NCBI RefSeq assembly: GCF_900104345.1
Contig: NZ_FNJN01000001.1
Location: 372,001 to 436,000, forward strand
DNA from: Microbacterium testaceum StLB037
GTDB taxonomy: Bacteria; Actinomycetota; Actinomycetes; Actinomycetales; Microbacteriaceae
Length of the DNA stretch: 64,000 bases
Direction: 5' to 3'
Under the pieces are notes generated by a model. That model made no database searches, was not told the origin of the DNA, and worked only from the letters and a program-made list of their open reading frames with translations. Positions 45,047 to 53,431 of this stretch are shown piece after piece. Position numbers and translations under genes: made by a program. How positions within the stretch are numbered: the first letter of the stretch is position 1; each line of letters opens with the position of its first letter.

Positions 45047-45065
45047 TCAGGTGAGGCTGTCCTTA
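45047..45065 (+). promoter_or_regulatory. IdeR/DtxR-type iron box upstream of efeU
   Basis: TCAGGTGAGGCTGTCCTTA matches the 19-base DtxR/IdeR consensus TTAGGTTAGGCTAACCTAA at 14 positions. It lies 57 bases before the efeU start, where bound Fe-IdeR would repress the operon when iron is plentiful. Confidence 0.7.
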
Positions 45066-45121
45066 CCTTCCGCAGTGCCGCGGCGTCCTCACCCCCATCG
45101 TGAAAGTCGGGTCCTCCGCTC

Positions 45122-46120
45122 GTGCTCGCAAGCTTCTTCGCCACCTTCCTCATCGGTCTGCGTGAGGGCCTCGAGGCGGCCCTGGTCGTCGGCATCCTCG
45201 TCGCCTACCTCACGCGTCTCGACCGCCGCGACGCGCTCCCCACGCTGTGGACCGGTGTGGGACTCGCCGTCGCCCTCGCCCTCGGCGTCGGGGCGATCTT
45301 CACCTTCGGCGCGTACATGCTGACGTTCGAGGCGCAGGAGCTCCTCGGCGGCGGGCTGTCCCTGCTGGCCGTCGCGATGGTCACGTGGATGATCTTCTGG
45401 ATGCAGAAGGCGGGGCGCACGCTCAAGGCGGGCCTCGAGGGCGGCCTCGACAAGGCGCTGCGCGGGGGCGTCTGGGCGCTCGTGGCCATCGGGTTCGTCT
45501 CGGTCGCGCGCGAGGGCGTCGAGACGACCCTTCTGCTGTGGTCGATGGTGCAGTCGTTCGGCGAATCGCCCGTCGCCCTGTTGGGCGCCCTGCTCGGGCT
45601 GGTGACGGCCGTCGTGCTCGGCTGGTTCATCGCGCGCGGCATGCTGCGCCTGAACCTCGGCCGCTTCTTCACCTGGACCGGCGGCGTCCTCGTCATCGTC
45701 GCGGCCGGCGTCCTCGCCTATGCCTTCCACGATCTGCAGGAGGCGGGAGTCCTTCCCGGCCCCTTCGGAGCCGGGGCGCCGCTCGATCCCGCGACCGGTG
45801 CGGTCGCCACCGGGTGGGCCGGCTTCCCCTTCGGTTGGGCGTTCGACGTCTCCACCACCATCGCGCCCGACAGCGCGCTCGCCGTGCTGCTGCAGGCGAC
45901 GGTCGGCTTCATGCCGCAGATGACCTGGCTCCAGGTGATCGCCTGGGTGGTGTACATCGCCATCGTCGCGCCCCTCTTCTTCCGCGGCGTGCGCGCGAAC
46001 CGCCGCCCGCGGCCGACGGGTGCGGCGGCGTCGGATGCGGCCCCTCGCTCCACCGCCGCGGTGGAGCCGGCCCGGGTCGGGTCCTCGCCCACCGCCCCGC
46101 CCGCCACCGCCACCCCGTAG
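45122..46120 (+). CDS. efeU: EfeU, FTR1-type ferrous-iron permease
   Basis: A protein of 332 residues with seven transmembrane helices and a Pro/Ala-rich cytoplasmic tail. Both iron-transport motifs are intact: REGLE at residues 14-18 and REGVE at 130-134. It imports iron across the membrane with help from EfeO and EfeB. GTG start with a weak ribosome-binding site. First gene of a three-gene operon behind an iron box. Confidence 0.95.
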   Translation: MLASFFATFLIGLREGLEAALVVGILVAYLTRLDRRDALPTLWTGVGLAVALALGVGAIFTFGAYMLTFEAQELLGGGLSLLAVAMVTWMIFWMQKAGRTLKAGLEGGLDKALRGGVWALVAIGFVSVAREGVETTLLLWSMVQSFGESPVALLGALLGLVTAVVLGWFIARGMLRLNLGRFFTWTGGVLVIVAAGVLAYAFHDLQEAGVLPGPFGAGAPLDPATGAVATGWAGFPFGWAFDVSTTIAPDSALAVLLQATVGFMPQMTWLQVIAWVVYIAIVAPLFFRGVRANRRPRPTGAAASDAAPRSTAAVEPARVGSSPTAPPATATP

Positions 46121-46181
46121 ACCCCCGGCACCGCCCGCGTGCCCGACGCCGCGGCATCCCTCTCTCATCGATCGGAGAACC

Positions 46182-47411
46182 ATGAACTCGACACGCCTCC
46201 TCGCGGCGACCGCCGCGGCCGGCGCGACCGTCCTGCTCCTGTCCGGCTGCGTCGCCAAGTCCGACGCGGCGGCCTCGGGTGCGCTGTCCGTCACCTCGAC
46301 CGGCGACGGCTGCGCCGTCTCGGCCGCCAGCGCGCCCAGCGGCACCGTCGCCTTCGACGTGAGCAACAAGAGCGACCAGGTCACGGAGTTCTACCTCTTG
46401 GCATCCGACGGTCTGCGCATCGTCGGCGAAGTCGAGAACATCGCCCCGGGTGCCTCGCGCAACCTCACGGTCGTCGCGCAGCCCGGCGACTACTTCACCC
46501 TCTGCAAGCCCGGCATGGTCGGCGACGGGGTGGGCAAGGCGAGCTTCACCGTCACCGGAGACGCCGTCGCCGTCAGCGGTCCGGATGCCGAGCAGAAGCA
46601 GAAGGCCGTCGACCTCTACGCCGCCTTCGTCAAGGACCAGGTCGGACAGCTGATCCCCGCCGTGCAGACCTTCACCGCCGCCTACGAGTCGGGCGACGAC
46701 GCCACGGCGAAAGAGCAGTTCCCGCGCGTGCGCGCCTTCTACGAGCGCATCGAGCCGATCGCCGAGGCGCTCGGCGACCTCGATCCGCGCATCGACTACC
46801 GCGAGGTCGACGCCGTGGCCGAGGGGCTGGACTGGACCGGGTTCCACCGCATCGAGAAGGACCTCTGGGTTCCGGCGCAGGACGCCCTGAACGCCGACGG
46901 CGAGACTCCCGCGTGGAAGGACTGGGCGCCCTCGACCCCCGCCGAGCGCGCGACCTACGGTGACAAGCTCGTCGCCGACACCCAGGAGCTGTACGACTAC
47001 GTACACTCCGACGCCTTCACCCAGGCGCTCGACGCGCAGGGCGTCGCGGGGATCTCGAACGGGGCGATCTCGCTGCTCGACGAGGTGGCCACGGGCAAGA
47101 TCAGCGGCGAAGAGGACTGGTGGTCGGGCACCGACCTCAACGACTTCGCGGCGAACGTCGAGGGCTCGAAGATGGCCTTCTCGCTCGTGCGCGATTTCGC
47201 CGACTCGAAGGGCGACAAGGGCACCGCGCTGGTGTCGCGCATCGACGGCGGCTACGCCGATCTCGAGGCGGCCCTGGCGAAGTACGGCTCCCTCGACGCC
47301 GGCTTCGTCCCCTACAGCCAGATCACCGAGGCCGACAAGCGCCAGCTCACCGACCTCATCAACGCCCTCGCCGAGCCGCTCTCGCAGCTGACGGTGACGA
47401 TCCTGGAGTGA
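46182..47411 (+). CDS. efeO: EfeO, periplasmic-side iron-binding lipoprotein
   Basis: A protein of 409 residues. Lipoprotein signal LLLSGC with Cys23 lipidated, then a cupredoxin-like domain (about 35-125; FDVSNKSDQVTEFYLL, GDYFTLCKPG) and the M75 (imelysin/peptidase-like) domain with WTGFHRIEKDLW, whose His222-x-x-Glu225 is the metal motif. This is the long EfeO form. It captures iron and passes it to EfeU. GGAG precedes the ATG; 61 bases after efeU. Confidence 0.94.
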   Translation: MNSTRLLAATAAAGATVLLLSGCVAKSDAAASGALSVTSTGDGCAVSAASAPSGTVAFDVSNKSDQVTEFYLLASDGLRIVGEVENIAPGASRNLTVVAQPGDYFTLCKPGMVGDGVGKASFTVTGDAVAVSGPDAEQKQKAVDLYAAFVKDQVGQLIPAVQTFTAAYESGDDATAKEQFPRVRAFYERIEPIAEALGDLDPRIDYREVDAVAEGLDWTGFHRIEKDLWVPAQDALNADGETPAWKDWAPSTPAERATYGDKLVADTQELYDYVHSDAFTQALDAQGVAGISNGAISLLDEVATGKISGEEDWWSGTDLNDFAANVEGSKMAFSLVRDFADSKGDKGTALVSRIDGGYADLEAALAKYGSLDAGFVPYSQITEADKRQLTDLINALAEPLSQLTVTILE

Positions 47412-47413
47412 GC

Positions 47414-48709
47414 GTGAGCGACGCGCAGAACACGCCGGAGGAGCAGACCCCGGATGCCGCGGGCCTGTCGCGCCGTGGGCTGATGGGCCTCGCCCTCGGC
47501 GCCGGGGCCACGGGACTCGTCGTCGGCGCCGGAGGCGGTCTCGTCGGCGGTCAGGCCTACGCCCTCGAGCAGCAGAAGGCGGTGAAGGATGCCGCGGCGG
47601 TGATGACCGGCATCCATCAGCCAGGGATCACGACGCCGGTGCAGGAGCACCTGCACTTCGCCTCGTACGACATGATGGCGCGGACGACGCGCGACGACCT
47701 CGCCGAGTTGCTCTCGGACTGGACGTACGCCGCGACCCGCATGATGCAGGGGCTCGAGGTGACCGCCACGGGTGCCGTGGGCGGCTCTCCCCAGGCGCCG
47801 CCGGACGACACGGGCGAGGCCCTGGGCCTGCCGGCGAGCAACCTCACCATCACGTTCGGATTCGGGCCCTCGCTGTTCGACCAGCGCTTCGGACTCGAGG
47901 GGCAGCGTCCCGACGGGCTCGAGCGTCTGCCGGCGTTCCTCGGCGACGATCTCGACCCGCTGCGTTCCGACGGCGATCTCTGCATCCAGGCCTGTGCGGA
48001 CGACCCGCAGGTGGCGGTCCACGCCATCCGCAACCTCAGTCGGATCGCCTTCGGTCGGGCGACGATCCGGTGGTCGCAGCTCGGGTTCGGTCGCACCTCG
48101 AAGACGACCTCCGAGCAGACGACCCCTCGGAACCTGTTCGGGTTCAAGGATGGAACGGCCAACATCCTCGCCGACGACGCGGCCGCTCTCGACGAGAACG
48201 TGTGGGTGTCGGCATCCGAGGGTCCGGCCTGGCTCGCGGGCGGGTCGTACCTGGTCGCGCGGCGCATCTCGATGCTCATCGAGACGTGGGACCGCACGCG
48301 TCTGGCCGAGCAGGACCGCGTGATCGGTCGTGACAAGGCGAACGGCGCACCGCTCTCGGGCGGCGACGAGTTCACCGCGCCGGACTTCGCGGCGGCGGGC
48401 GCCACCGGGGTCCCGGCGATCGACCCGCGCAGCCACGTGCGCCTCGCGCACCCCGACATGAACGGCGGTATCCGACTGCTGCGTCGCGGGTACAACTTCG
48501 TCGACGGCACGACCGATTTGGGGCGACTCAATGCCGGCCTGTTCTTCCTGTCGTTCCAGAAGAGCCCGCAGCGGTACATCACCGTGCAGAAGGCCCTCTC
48601 GACGGATGCCATGAACGAGTACGTCCGCCACGTCGGCTCGGGGCTGTGGGCCGTGCCGCCCGCACCGGCCGCGGGGGCATCGGTGGGGGCGGGGCTGCTC
48701 GGGGCGTAA
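47414..48709 (+). CDS. efeB: EfeB, Tat-exported DyP-type heme peroxidase
   Basis: A protein of 431 residues. A twin-arginine signal (SRRGLMGLALGAGA, Arg20-Arg21) sends the folded heme protein outside. The DyP core includes GFKDGTAN with the distal Asp246 of the GxxDG motif, SHVRLAHP with candidate proximal histidines, and a NAGLFFLSFQKSPQRYI C-terminal block. In EfeUOB it oxidises Fe(II) or works on heme-bound iron before uptake. The GTG at 47414 is preferred because GGAG ends five bases upstream; a GTG at 47408 overlaps the efeO stop. Confidence 0.94.
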   Translation: MSDAQNTPEEQTPDAAGLSRRGLMGLALGAGATGLVVGAGGGLVGGQAYALEQQKAVKDAAAVMTGIHQPGITTPVQEHLHFASYDMMARTTRDDLAELLSDWTYAATRMMQGLEVTATGAVGGSPQAPPDDTGEALGLPASNLTITFGFGPSLFDQRFGLEGQRPDGLERLPAFLGDDLDPLRSDGDLCIQACADDPQVAVHAIRNLSRIAFGRATIRWSQLGFGRTSKTTSEQTTPRNLFGFKDGTANILADDAAALDENVWVSASEGPAWLAGGSYLVARRISMLIETWDRTRLAEQDRVIGRDKANGAPLSGGDEFTAPDFAAAGATGVPAIDPRSHVRLAHPDMNGGIRLLRRGYNFVDGTTDLGRLNAGLFFLSFQKSPQRYITVQKALSTDAMNEYVRHVGSGLWAVPPAPAAGASVGAGLLGA

Positions 48710-48727
48710 CGCCTGTGCCGACTCGTG

Positions 48728-48784
48728 AACGCTCCCTGCGCCGGGAAACGCCCGCTGAACGCGTTTCCCGGTGTGGGGAGCGTT
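48728..48784. repeat. long intergenic hairpin after efeB
   Basis: Outer arms AACGCTCCC (48728-48736) and GGGAGCGTT (48776-48784), a 4x4 internal loop, then inner arms CCGGGAAACGC (48741-48751) and GCGTTTCCCGG (48761-48771). It is preceded by CGTG and followed by TCTCGC, like the ends of the element at 17880-17931. It may terminate the efe operon. Confidence 0.75.
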
Positions 48785-48840
48785 TCTCGCTGATCGGGAG
48801 GGTGCGGCCGGAATAAAGCTCGGCGCTGCGCGTTTCACCA

Positions 48841-48860
48841 TGTATATTCAGATGCATACA
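48841..48860 (+). promoter_or_regulatory. AT-rich operator/promoter before the flavin monooxygenase gene
   Basis: TGTATATTCAGATGCATACA has TGTAT/ATACA ends and stands out in GC-rich DNA; TATATT at 48843-48848 could be the -10. Partial dyads like this are typical of MarR-type repressor sites, but no regulator gene is adjacent. Confidence 0.45.
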
Positions 48861-48875
48861 AATGGAAGAGGCATC

Positions 48876-50108
48876 ATGAGCGAGACGAACACCTGGCCCG
48901 GAATGCAGTTCGGTGTCATGACGGTGAGCGACATCACCCAGGACCCGACCACCGGTACGACGCCGAGCGAAGCCCAGCGCATCAAAGACACCCTCACGAT
49001 CGCCAAGCACACCGAAGAGGTCGGCCTCGACGTCTTCGCCCTCGGCGAGCACCACAACCCGCCGTTCTGGTCGTCGTCGCCCACGACGACGCTCGCGTAC
49101 ATCGCGGCCCAGACCGAGCGCCTCATCCTCACGACCTCCACGACCCTCATCACCACGAACGACCCGGTGAAGATCGCCGAGGACTTCGCGATGCTGCAGC
49201 ACGTGTCGGGCGGTCGCGCCGACCTCATGCTCGGCCGCGGCAACACCGGCCCGGTCTACCCCTGGTTCGGCAAGGACATCCGCCAAGGTCTGCCCCTGAC
49301 CATCGAGAACTACGACCTGCTGCACAAGCTGTGGCGTGAAGACGTCGTCGACTGGGAGGGGAAGTTCCGCACCCCGCTGCAGGGCTTCACCTCGACCCCG
49401 CGTCCCCTCGATGGTGTGCCCCCGTTCGTGTGGCACGGCTCGATCCGCACGCCCGAGATCGCCGAGCAGGCCGCGTACTACGGCAACGGCTTCTTCGCGA
49501 ACAACATCTTCTGGCCCAAGGAGCACTACCAGCGCCTGATCACGCTGTACCGCGAGCGCTTCGCCCACTACGGACACGGCACGCCCCAGCAGGCGATCGT
49601 CGGCCTCGGCGGTCAGGTGTTCATGCGCGCCAACTCGCAGGACGCCGTGCGCGAGTTCCGCCCGTACTTCGACAACGCTCCCGTCTACGGCCACGGTCCG
49701 AGCCTCGAGGACTTCAGCGAGATGACCCCGCTGACCGTCGGCTCGCCGCAGCAGATCATCGACCGCTACGCCGCGATGCGCGAGACGTTCGGCGACTACC
49801 AGCGCCAGCTCTTCCTCATCGACCACGCGGGTCTTCCGACCAAGACCGTGCTCGAGCAGCTCGACATCCTGGGCGGCGAGGTCGTGCCGGTGCTGCGCAA
49901 GGAGCTGCAGAAGAACCGCCCCGCCGAGGTGCCCGACGCGCCCACGCACGCCAACCAGGTCGAGAAGATCTACGCCGGTGCGGCTCCGCGTCAGGCGGTT
50001 CCCGGCGCGAATCGCGGCGACAACATGGTCTCGGGCAGCCCGTACCAGGATGCCGCGCCTCGCTCGGGCAGCGCCTTCGGTGCGGCCGCGTCGAAGGTCG
50101 GTGCCTGA
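48876..50108 (+). CDS. LLM-class flavin-dependent monooxygenase
   Basis: A protein of 410 residues, luciferase-like fold. Motifs: FGVMTVSDI at the first strand, EEVGLDVFALGEHHNPPFWSSSP, ILTTSTTLITTNDPVKIAEDFAMLQHVSGGR and MLGRGNTGPVYPWFGKD. It belongs to the CE1758 group of actinobacterial LLM proteins that use reduced flavin made by a neighbouring reductase. The C-terminal 50 residues are Ala/Pro-rich and probably disordered. GAAGAGG ribosome-binding site. The natural substrate is unknown. Confidence 0.9.
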   Translation: MSETNTWPGMQFGVMTVSDITQDPTTGTTPSEAQRIKDTLTIAKHTEEVGLDVFALGEHHNPPFWSSSPTTTLAYIAAQTERLILTTSTTLITTNDPVKIAEDFAMLQHVSGGRADLMLGRGNTGPVYPWFGKDIRQGLPLTIENYDLLHKLWREDVVDWEGKFRTPLQGFTSTPRPLDGVPPFVWHGSIRTPEIAEQAAYYGNGFFANNIFWPKEHYQRLITLYRERFAHYGHGTPQQAIVGLGGQVFMRANSQDAVREFRPYFDNAPVYGHGPSLEDFSEMTPLTVGSPQQIIDRYAAMRETFGDYQRQLFLIDHAGLPTKTVLEQLDILGGEVVPVLRKELQKNRPAEVPDAPTHANQVEKIYAGAAPRQAVPGANRGDNMVSGSPYQDAAPRSGSAFGAAASKVGA

Positions 50109-50109
50109 G

Positions 50110-50754
50110 ATGGCCGCCCGTCGCATCGCGGTCGTGACCGCGGGCCTGTCGACGCCCTCGTCGACCCGTATGCTCGGCGACCGGCTCAGCCACGCCGTGC
50201 TCGCGGAGCTGCGCGAGCGCGGCATCGAGGCCACCGCCGACGTGTTCGAGCTGCGCGACTACGCGCACGACCTCACCGATAACCTGCTCACCGGCTTCGC
50301 CCCGCCCGCCCTCGAGCAGATGATCAACACGGTCGTCTCGGCCGACGGCATCATCGCGGTGACGCCGATCTTCTCGACGAGCTACTCGGGCCTGTTCAAG
50401 TCGTTCATCGACGTGCTCGACCCGCAGGCGCTCACCGGAACCCCCGTGCTCCTCGGCGCGAACGCCGGAACCGCGCGGCACTCGCTCGCGATCGACTACG
50501 CGATCCGCCCGCTGTTCACCTACCTGCACGCCAACCCCGTGCCGACCGGTGTGTTCGCCGCCTCGAGCGACTGGGGCGCCAACGCCGACGAGGTCGCCCC
50601 GCTCGGATCCCGCGTCGACCGCGGTGCCCGGGAGCTCGCGGATGCCATCGCCGCCCGCGAACCCGTCCGCGACGCCGATCCGTTCGATCCCTCGTCGTAC
50701 CTCGGCGAGGGCCGCTCGTTCGGCCACCTGCTGGGTGGACTGTCGGGGGAGTGA
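50110..50754 (+). CDS. NAD(P)H-dependent FMN reductase (CE1759-like)
   Basis: A protein of 214 residues with a flavodoxin-like fold: IAVVTAGLSTPSSTRMLGDRL forms the phosphate loop and VTPIFSTSYSGLFKSFIDVLD the family motif of NADPH-dependent FMN reductases. It begins one base after the monooxygenase stop, so the two form an operon. It should supply reduced FMN to the LLM enzyme, making a two-component flavin monooxygenase. A hairpin with TTTT follows. Confidence 0.92.
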   Translation: MAARRIAVVTAGLSTPSSTRMLGDRLSHAVLAELRERGIEATADVFELRDYAHDLTDNLLTGFAPPALEQMINTVVSADGIIAVTPIFSTSYSGLFKSFIDVLDPQALTGTPVLLGANAGTARHSLAIDYAIRPLFTYLHANPVPTGVFAASSDWGANADEVAPLGSRVDRGARELADAIAAREPVRDADPFDPSSYLGEGRSFGHLLGGLSGE

Positions 50755-50766
50755 CCCTGTGACGAA

Positions 50767-50798
50767 GCCCCGTCGCCCGTTGGTTCGGGGGGCGGGGC
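50767..50798 (+). terminator. terminator after the FMN reductase
   Basis: Arms 50767-50778 and 50787-50798 pair with one wobble and one mismatch; CTTTT follows at 50805-50809. Confidence 0.65.
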
Positions 50799-50829
50799 GT
50801 CGTGCTTTTCGCCGGGCGGCGCAGAGTGG

Positions 50830-50905
50830 GCGATTCGCGCAACTTCCGTCGTGATGCCGGGTCTCGGGCTGAGGTTGTGCGGGTTGCTGAGGCTGCGTGA
50901 ATCGC
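50830..50905. repeat. spaced inverted repeat GCGATTCGCGCA / TGCGTGAATCGC
   Basis: Arms 50830-50841 and 50894-50905 match at 11 of 12 positions, 52 bases apart. Confidence 0.5.
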
Positions 50906-51031
50906 GCGGCGGGGGCGGGGCGGACAGCCGCAACGCATTCGGATCGGGGAAGCGTTGGCATCCGGATCTGTCGCTACGGTCCGAATCCGATGCGGGTGCG
51001 GGGGTCGCGCCGGGGCGCCCGCGCGCGGATC

Positions 51032-51037
51032 TAGGGT
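51032..51037 (+). promoter_or_regulatory. -10 element for the methyltransferase
   Basis: TAGGGT lies 24 bases before the ATG; GGAGGAG in between is the ribosome-binding site. Confidence 0.4.
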
Positions 51038-51061
51038 GGGGAGCGAGCCGGAGGAGACCGA

Positions 51062-51664
51062 ATGGATGCCACGCAGTGGGACGAGCGTTATCGCGCCTCC
51101 GCCGGGGGAGTGTGGGCCACCCAGCCTCCCGCCGTCGTCCGCGAGATCGCCGGCGCGCTGCCGCCGGGCTCCGCGATCGACGTCGCAACCGGCGACGGGC
51201 GCACGGCCCTCTGGCTGGCGCAGCGCGGGTGGGAGACCACGGGCGTCGACTTCTCGAGCGCTGGTCTCGCGCTCGCCGCAGCCCGCCCGGGCGGCGACGC
51301 CGTCTCGTGGGTGCGTGCCGACGTGCACGAGTTCGAGCCCGCGGCATCCGTCGATCTCGTGGTGTCGTGCTACCTGCACCTGGACGACAACGCCGCCGCG
51401 ATCGCGCGCATCGCCGAATGGGTGGCGCCCGGGGGAACCCTCATCGTGCTCGGCCACGACGTCGACAACATCGCCGCGGGCGGGCACGGACCCTCTGACC
51501 CGGCGATCCTCTACACGCCCGAGCTGCTGCGCGGCGCGCTCGACGACCGTTTCGGCGTCGAGCGCTGCGAGCAGGTGACGCGCGGCTCCGCTGATTCCGA
51601 GCTGCGCGACGGGCACACGAGTCCCGCGACCGACACGGTGCTGCACGCGGTGCGGGTGCGCTGA
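51062..51664 (+). CDS. class I SAM-dependent methyltransferase (TehB-like)
   Basis: A protein of 200 residues. WDERYRASAGGVWATQPPAVVREI is the usual opening of the Methyltransf_25/TehB group. The SAM-binding motif I is SAIDVATGDGRTALWLAQRGW, and the acidic strand-2 end (VDFSS) and motif IV (VDLVVSCYLHL) follow. It may methylate a small molecule or metalloid; the target is not evident. A strong ribosome-binding site, and it stands alone. Confidence 0.88.
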   Translation: MDATQWDERYRASAGGVWATQPPAVVREIAGALPPGSAIDVATGDGRTALWLAQRGWETTGVDFSSAGLALAAARPGGDAVSWVRADVHEFEPAASVDLVVSCYLHLDDNAAAIARIAEWVAPGGTLIVLGHDVDNIAAGGHGPSDPAILYTPELLRGALDDRFGVERCEQVTRGSADSELRDGHTSPATDTVLHAVRVR

Positions 51665-51726
51665 GGAGCGCCGCCGCCCCGCCCGCGACCGGGGGCTTCG
51701 ACGGGCTCAGCCGCCTGCGTTGCGCC

Positions 51727-52509
51727 TCACAGCACGATGTCGTCGGTGCTGCGCAGTTCGCGCGCGGCGACCGGTCGCAGGCCGCGACGAACGAAGGTGT
51801 CGGCCTCGACGAGCGGTCCGACGTCGACGCCCGCCTCGGTCGCGAGGTCGGCGATCGGCACCTGGAACGTGCGGAACGCCCCGAGGGGCGGCACGACGAG
51901 GCCCTGCCGGGTGTCGACGAGGTCGCTCTGATCGAGCACGAAACCGGCCGCGGCGAGTGCATCGCCCTCGCGCCACGCGGCGATCTTCCAGAAGCGCAGC
52001 GGCACCCGGATGCCGCGATAAGGCGGATCGTCGTCGGCGAGCACCGGCGCGGTGAACACGGCGAGGCGCTGGTCGGTCGTCTCGGCGTAGGCCAGCACGT
52101 GGTCTTCGAGACCGAGCCAGAACTCTTTCGACTGGTTGAAGCCGGCGGCCTGTGGGGCGGCGTTCGTGTAGAAGAAGGTCGCCTCGGTGGCCTCGCGCGC
52201 CTCAGCGGTGGAGCCCCAGCCCGGGTCGCGCCGACGCACGAGGTGCCCGCGGTCGAGGTCGTTGCGGCTGTAGACGTCAGGCCCTGCCTGCGCGTCTGCG
52301 GAAACGCGGGGATCGAGTCGCCACTCACCGGTTCGCGCGAGGTCGAGCAGGCGGGCGCCGTCGATGACCACGGCGGTGACCGTCGCGAAGCGCCGCTGCT
52401 CGTCGAGCAGCACGCTGAAGCGCGGGTAGTCGAGCCGCGTGGTGGGTTGTTCAGGAGAAGGGAGGGGCAGGGGGATGCCGAGGAAGTCCGGGTCGTAGCC
52501 GTCGCTCAT
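51727..52509 (-). CDS. DNA/RNA non-specific (His-Me finger) endonuclease
   Basis: A protein of 260 residues with the NUC1 core: LDYPRFSVLLDEQRRFATVTAVVIDG, RNDLDRGHLVRRRDPGWG with catalytic His89 in DRGH, and FFYTNAAPQAAGFNQSKEFWLGLEDHVL carrying the metal-binding Asn and Glu. No signal peptide is visible, unusual for a family that is mostly secreted, so it may act inside the cell or leave by another route. No immunity protein is recognisable next to it. ATG at 52509; no clear -10. Confidence 0.9.
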   Translation of the reverse strand: MSDGYDPDFLGIPLPLPSPEQPTTRLDYPRFSVLLDEQRRFATVTAVVIDGARLLDLARTGEWRLDPRVSADAQAGPDVYSRNDLDRGHLVRRRDPGWGSTAEAREATEATFFYTNAAPQAAGFNQSKEFWLGLEDHVLAYAETTDQRLAVFTAPVLADDDPPYRGIRVPLRFWKIAAWREGDALAAAGFVLDQSDLVDTRQGLVVPPLGAFRTFQVPIADLATEAGVDVGPLVEADTFVRRGLRPVAARELRSTDDIVL

Positions 52510-52555
52510 GCCCCCATCGTGCCGGTGACCTCCGACATCGCGACAGACTGGGTCG

Positions 52556-53317
52556 ATGGAACAGCACGTGAAGACCCGCCCCGACGCCGCCGCGGGGTTC
52601 TTCGCCGCCGAGGCCGCCGGGCTCCGCTGGCTCGCCGAGGCGGGCGGCGCGCGCATCGCCGAGGTGATCGAGGTCGCGGACCGGCGAATCGTGCTGGAGC
52701 GCATCGCCGAGGCGCGTCCCTCCGCGGAGGCCGCCGACGCCTTCGGTGCCGCGCTCGCCGCGACCCACGACGCGGGGGCCGAGGCATTCGGCTCGCCGCC
52801 GCCCGGCTGGACGGGCGACATCTTCATCGGCAGCCGCCCACAGCCGGCGCGGCCGAAGCCGACCTGGGGCGTCTTCTACGCGGCGCAGCGCGTCGAGCCG
52901 TTCGTGCCGATCGCCCTCGCGGCCGGCAACCTGTCGGCATCCGGAGCCGAGGTCGTCGACCGCGCATGCGCGCTGATCGCGGCGGGGGCCTTCGACGACG
53001 ACGAGCCGCCCGCCCGTCTGCACGGCGACCTCTGGGCGGGCAACGTGCTGTGGGGCGAGGAGGGTGTCGTGCTGATCGACCCGGCAGCGCAGGGCGGTCA
53101 TCGCGAGACCGATCTCGCGATGCTCGCGCTGTTCGGGTGCCCCTTCCTCGAGCGGATCGTCGACGCTTACGACCGGGTGCGCCCACTGCGCGACGGCTGC
53201 AGCGAGCGCGTGCCCGTGCACCAGTTGCATCCGCTCGCCGTGCACGCCGCCGGACACGGGCCGTCGTACGGCCGGGCCCTCGTCGACGCCGCCGAGCAGA
53301 CGCTCGCGCTGGGCTGA
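52556..53317 (+). CDS. fructosamine kinase family protein
   Basis: A protein of 253 residues with an aminoglycoside phosphotransferase-like kinase fold: FFAAEAAGLRWLAEAGGARI at the start, the catalytic loop LHGDLWAGNVLW and the DFG-equivalent LIDPAAQGGHRETDLAML. The family phosphorylates ketoamines such as ribulosamine- or fructosamine-modified proteins, which lets the sugar adduct fall off (protein deglycation). Divergent from the nuclease by 46 bases. Single gene. Confidence 0.92.
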   Translation: MEQHVKTRPDAAAGFFAAEAAGLRWLAEAGGARIAEVIEVADRRIVLERIAEARPSAEAADAFGAALAATHDAGAEAFGSPPPGWTGDIFIGSRPQPARPKPTWGVFYAAQRVEPFVPIALAAGNLSASGAEVVDRACALIAAGAFDDDEPPARLHGDLWAGNVLWGEEGVVLIDPAAQGGHRETDLAMLALFGCPFLERIVDAYDRVRPLRDGCSERVPVHQLHPLAVHAAGHGPSYGRALVDAAEQTLALG

Positions 53318-53370
53318 GGCGCCGGGTGACGGCATCCGGGATCGGCGCGAGCAGAATCGCAGATTCGCAC

Positions 53371-53425
53371 CGGAATAGGACGCACGACCGCGCGAGATCC
53401 GACACGGCGCGATCGTCCGATTCCG
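53371..53425. repeat. hairpin between convergent fructosamine kinase and DedA genes
   Basis: CGGAATAGGACG at 53371-53382 pairs with CGTCCGATTCCG at 53414-53425 (11 of 12), with GCGC/GCGC pairing inside. A short GAATC/GATTC dyad precedes it. Probably a bidirectional terminator. Confidence 0.6.
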
Positions 53426-53431
53426 CGAGGG

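Larger units (their letters stand above)
50755..51061. other. 307-base non-coding gap with several inverted repeats
   Basis: No credible gene. It contains a terminator for the FMN reductase (50767-50798), a spaced inverted repeat (50830-50905), an imperfect GCATTCGGAT/ATCCGATGC dyad near 50935-50995, and the methyltransferase promoter. Confidence 0.7.
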
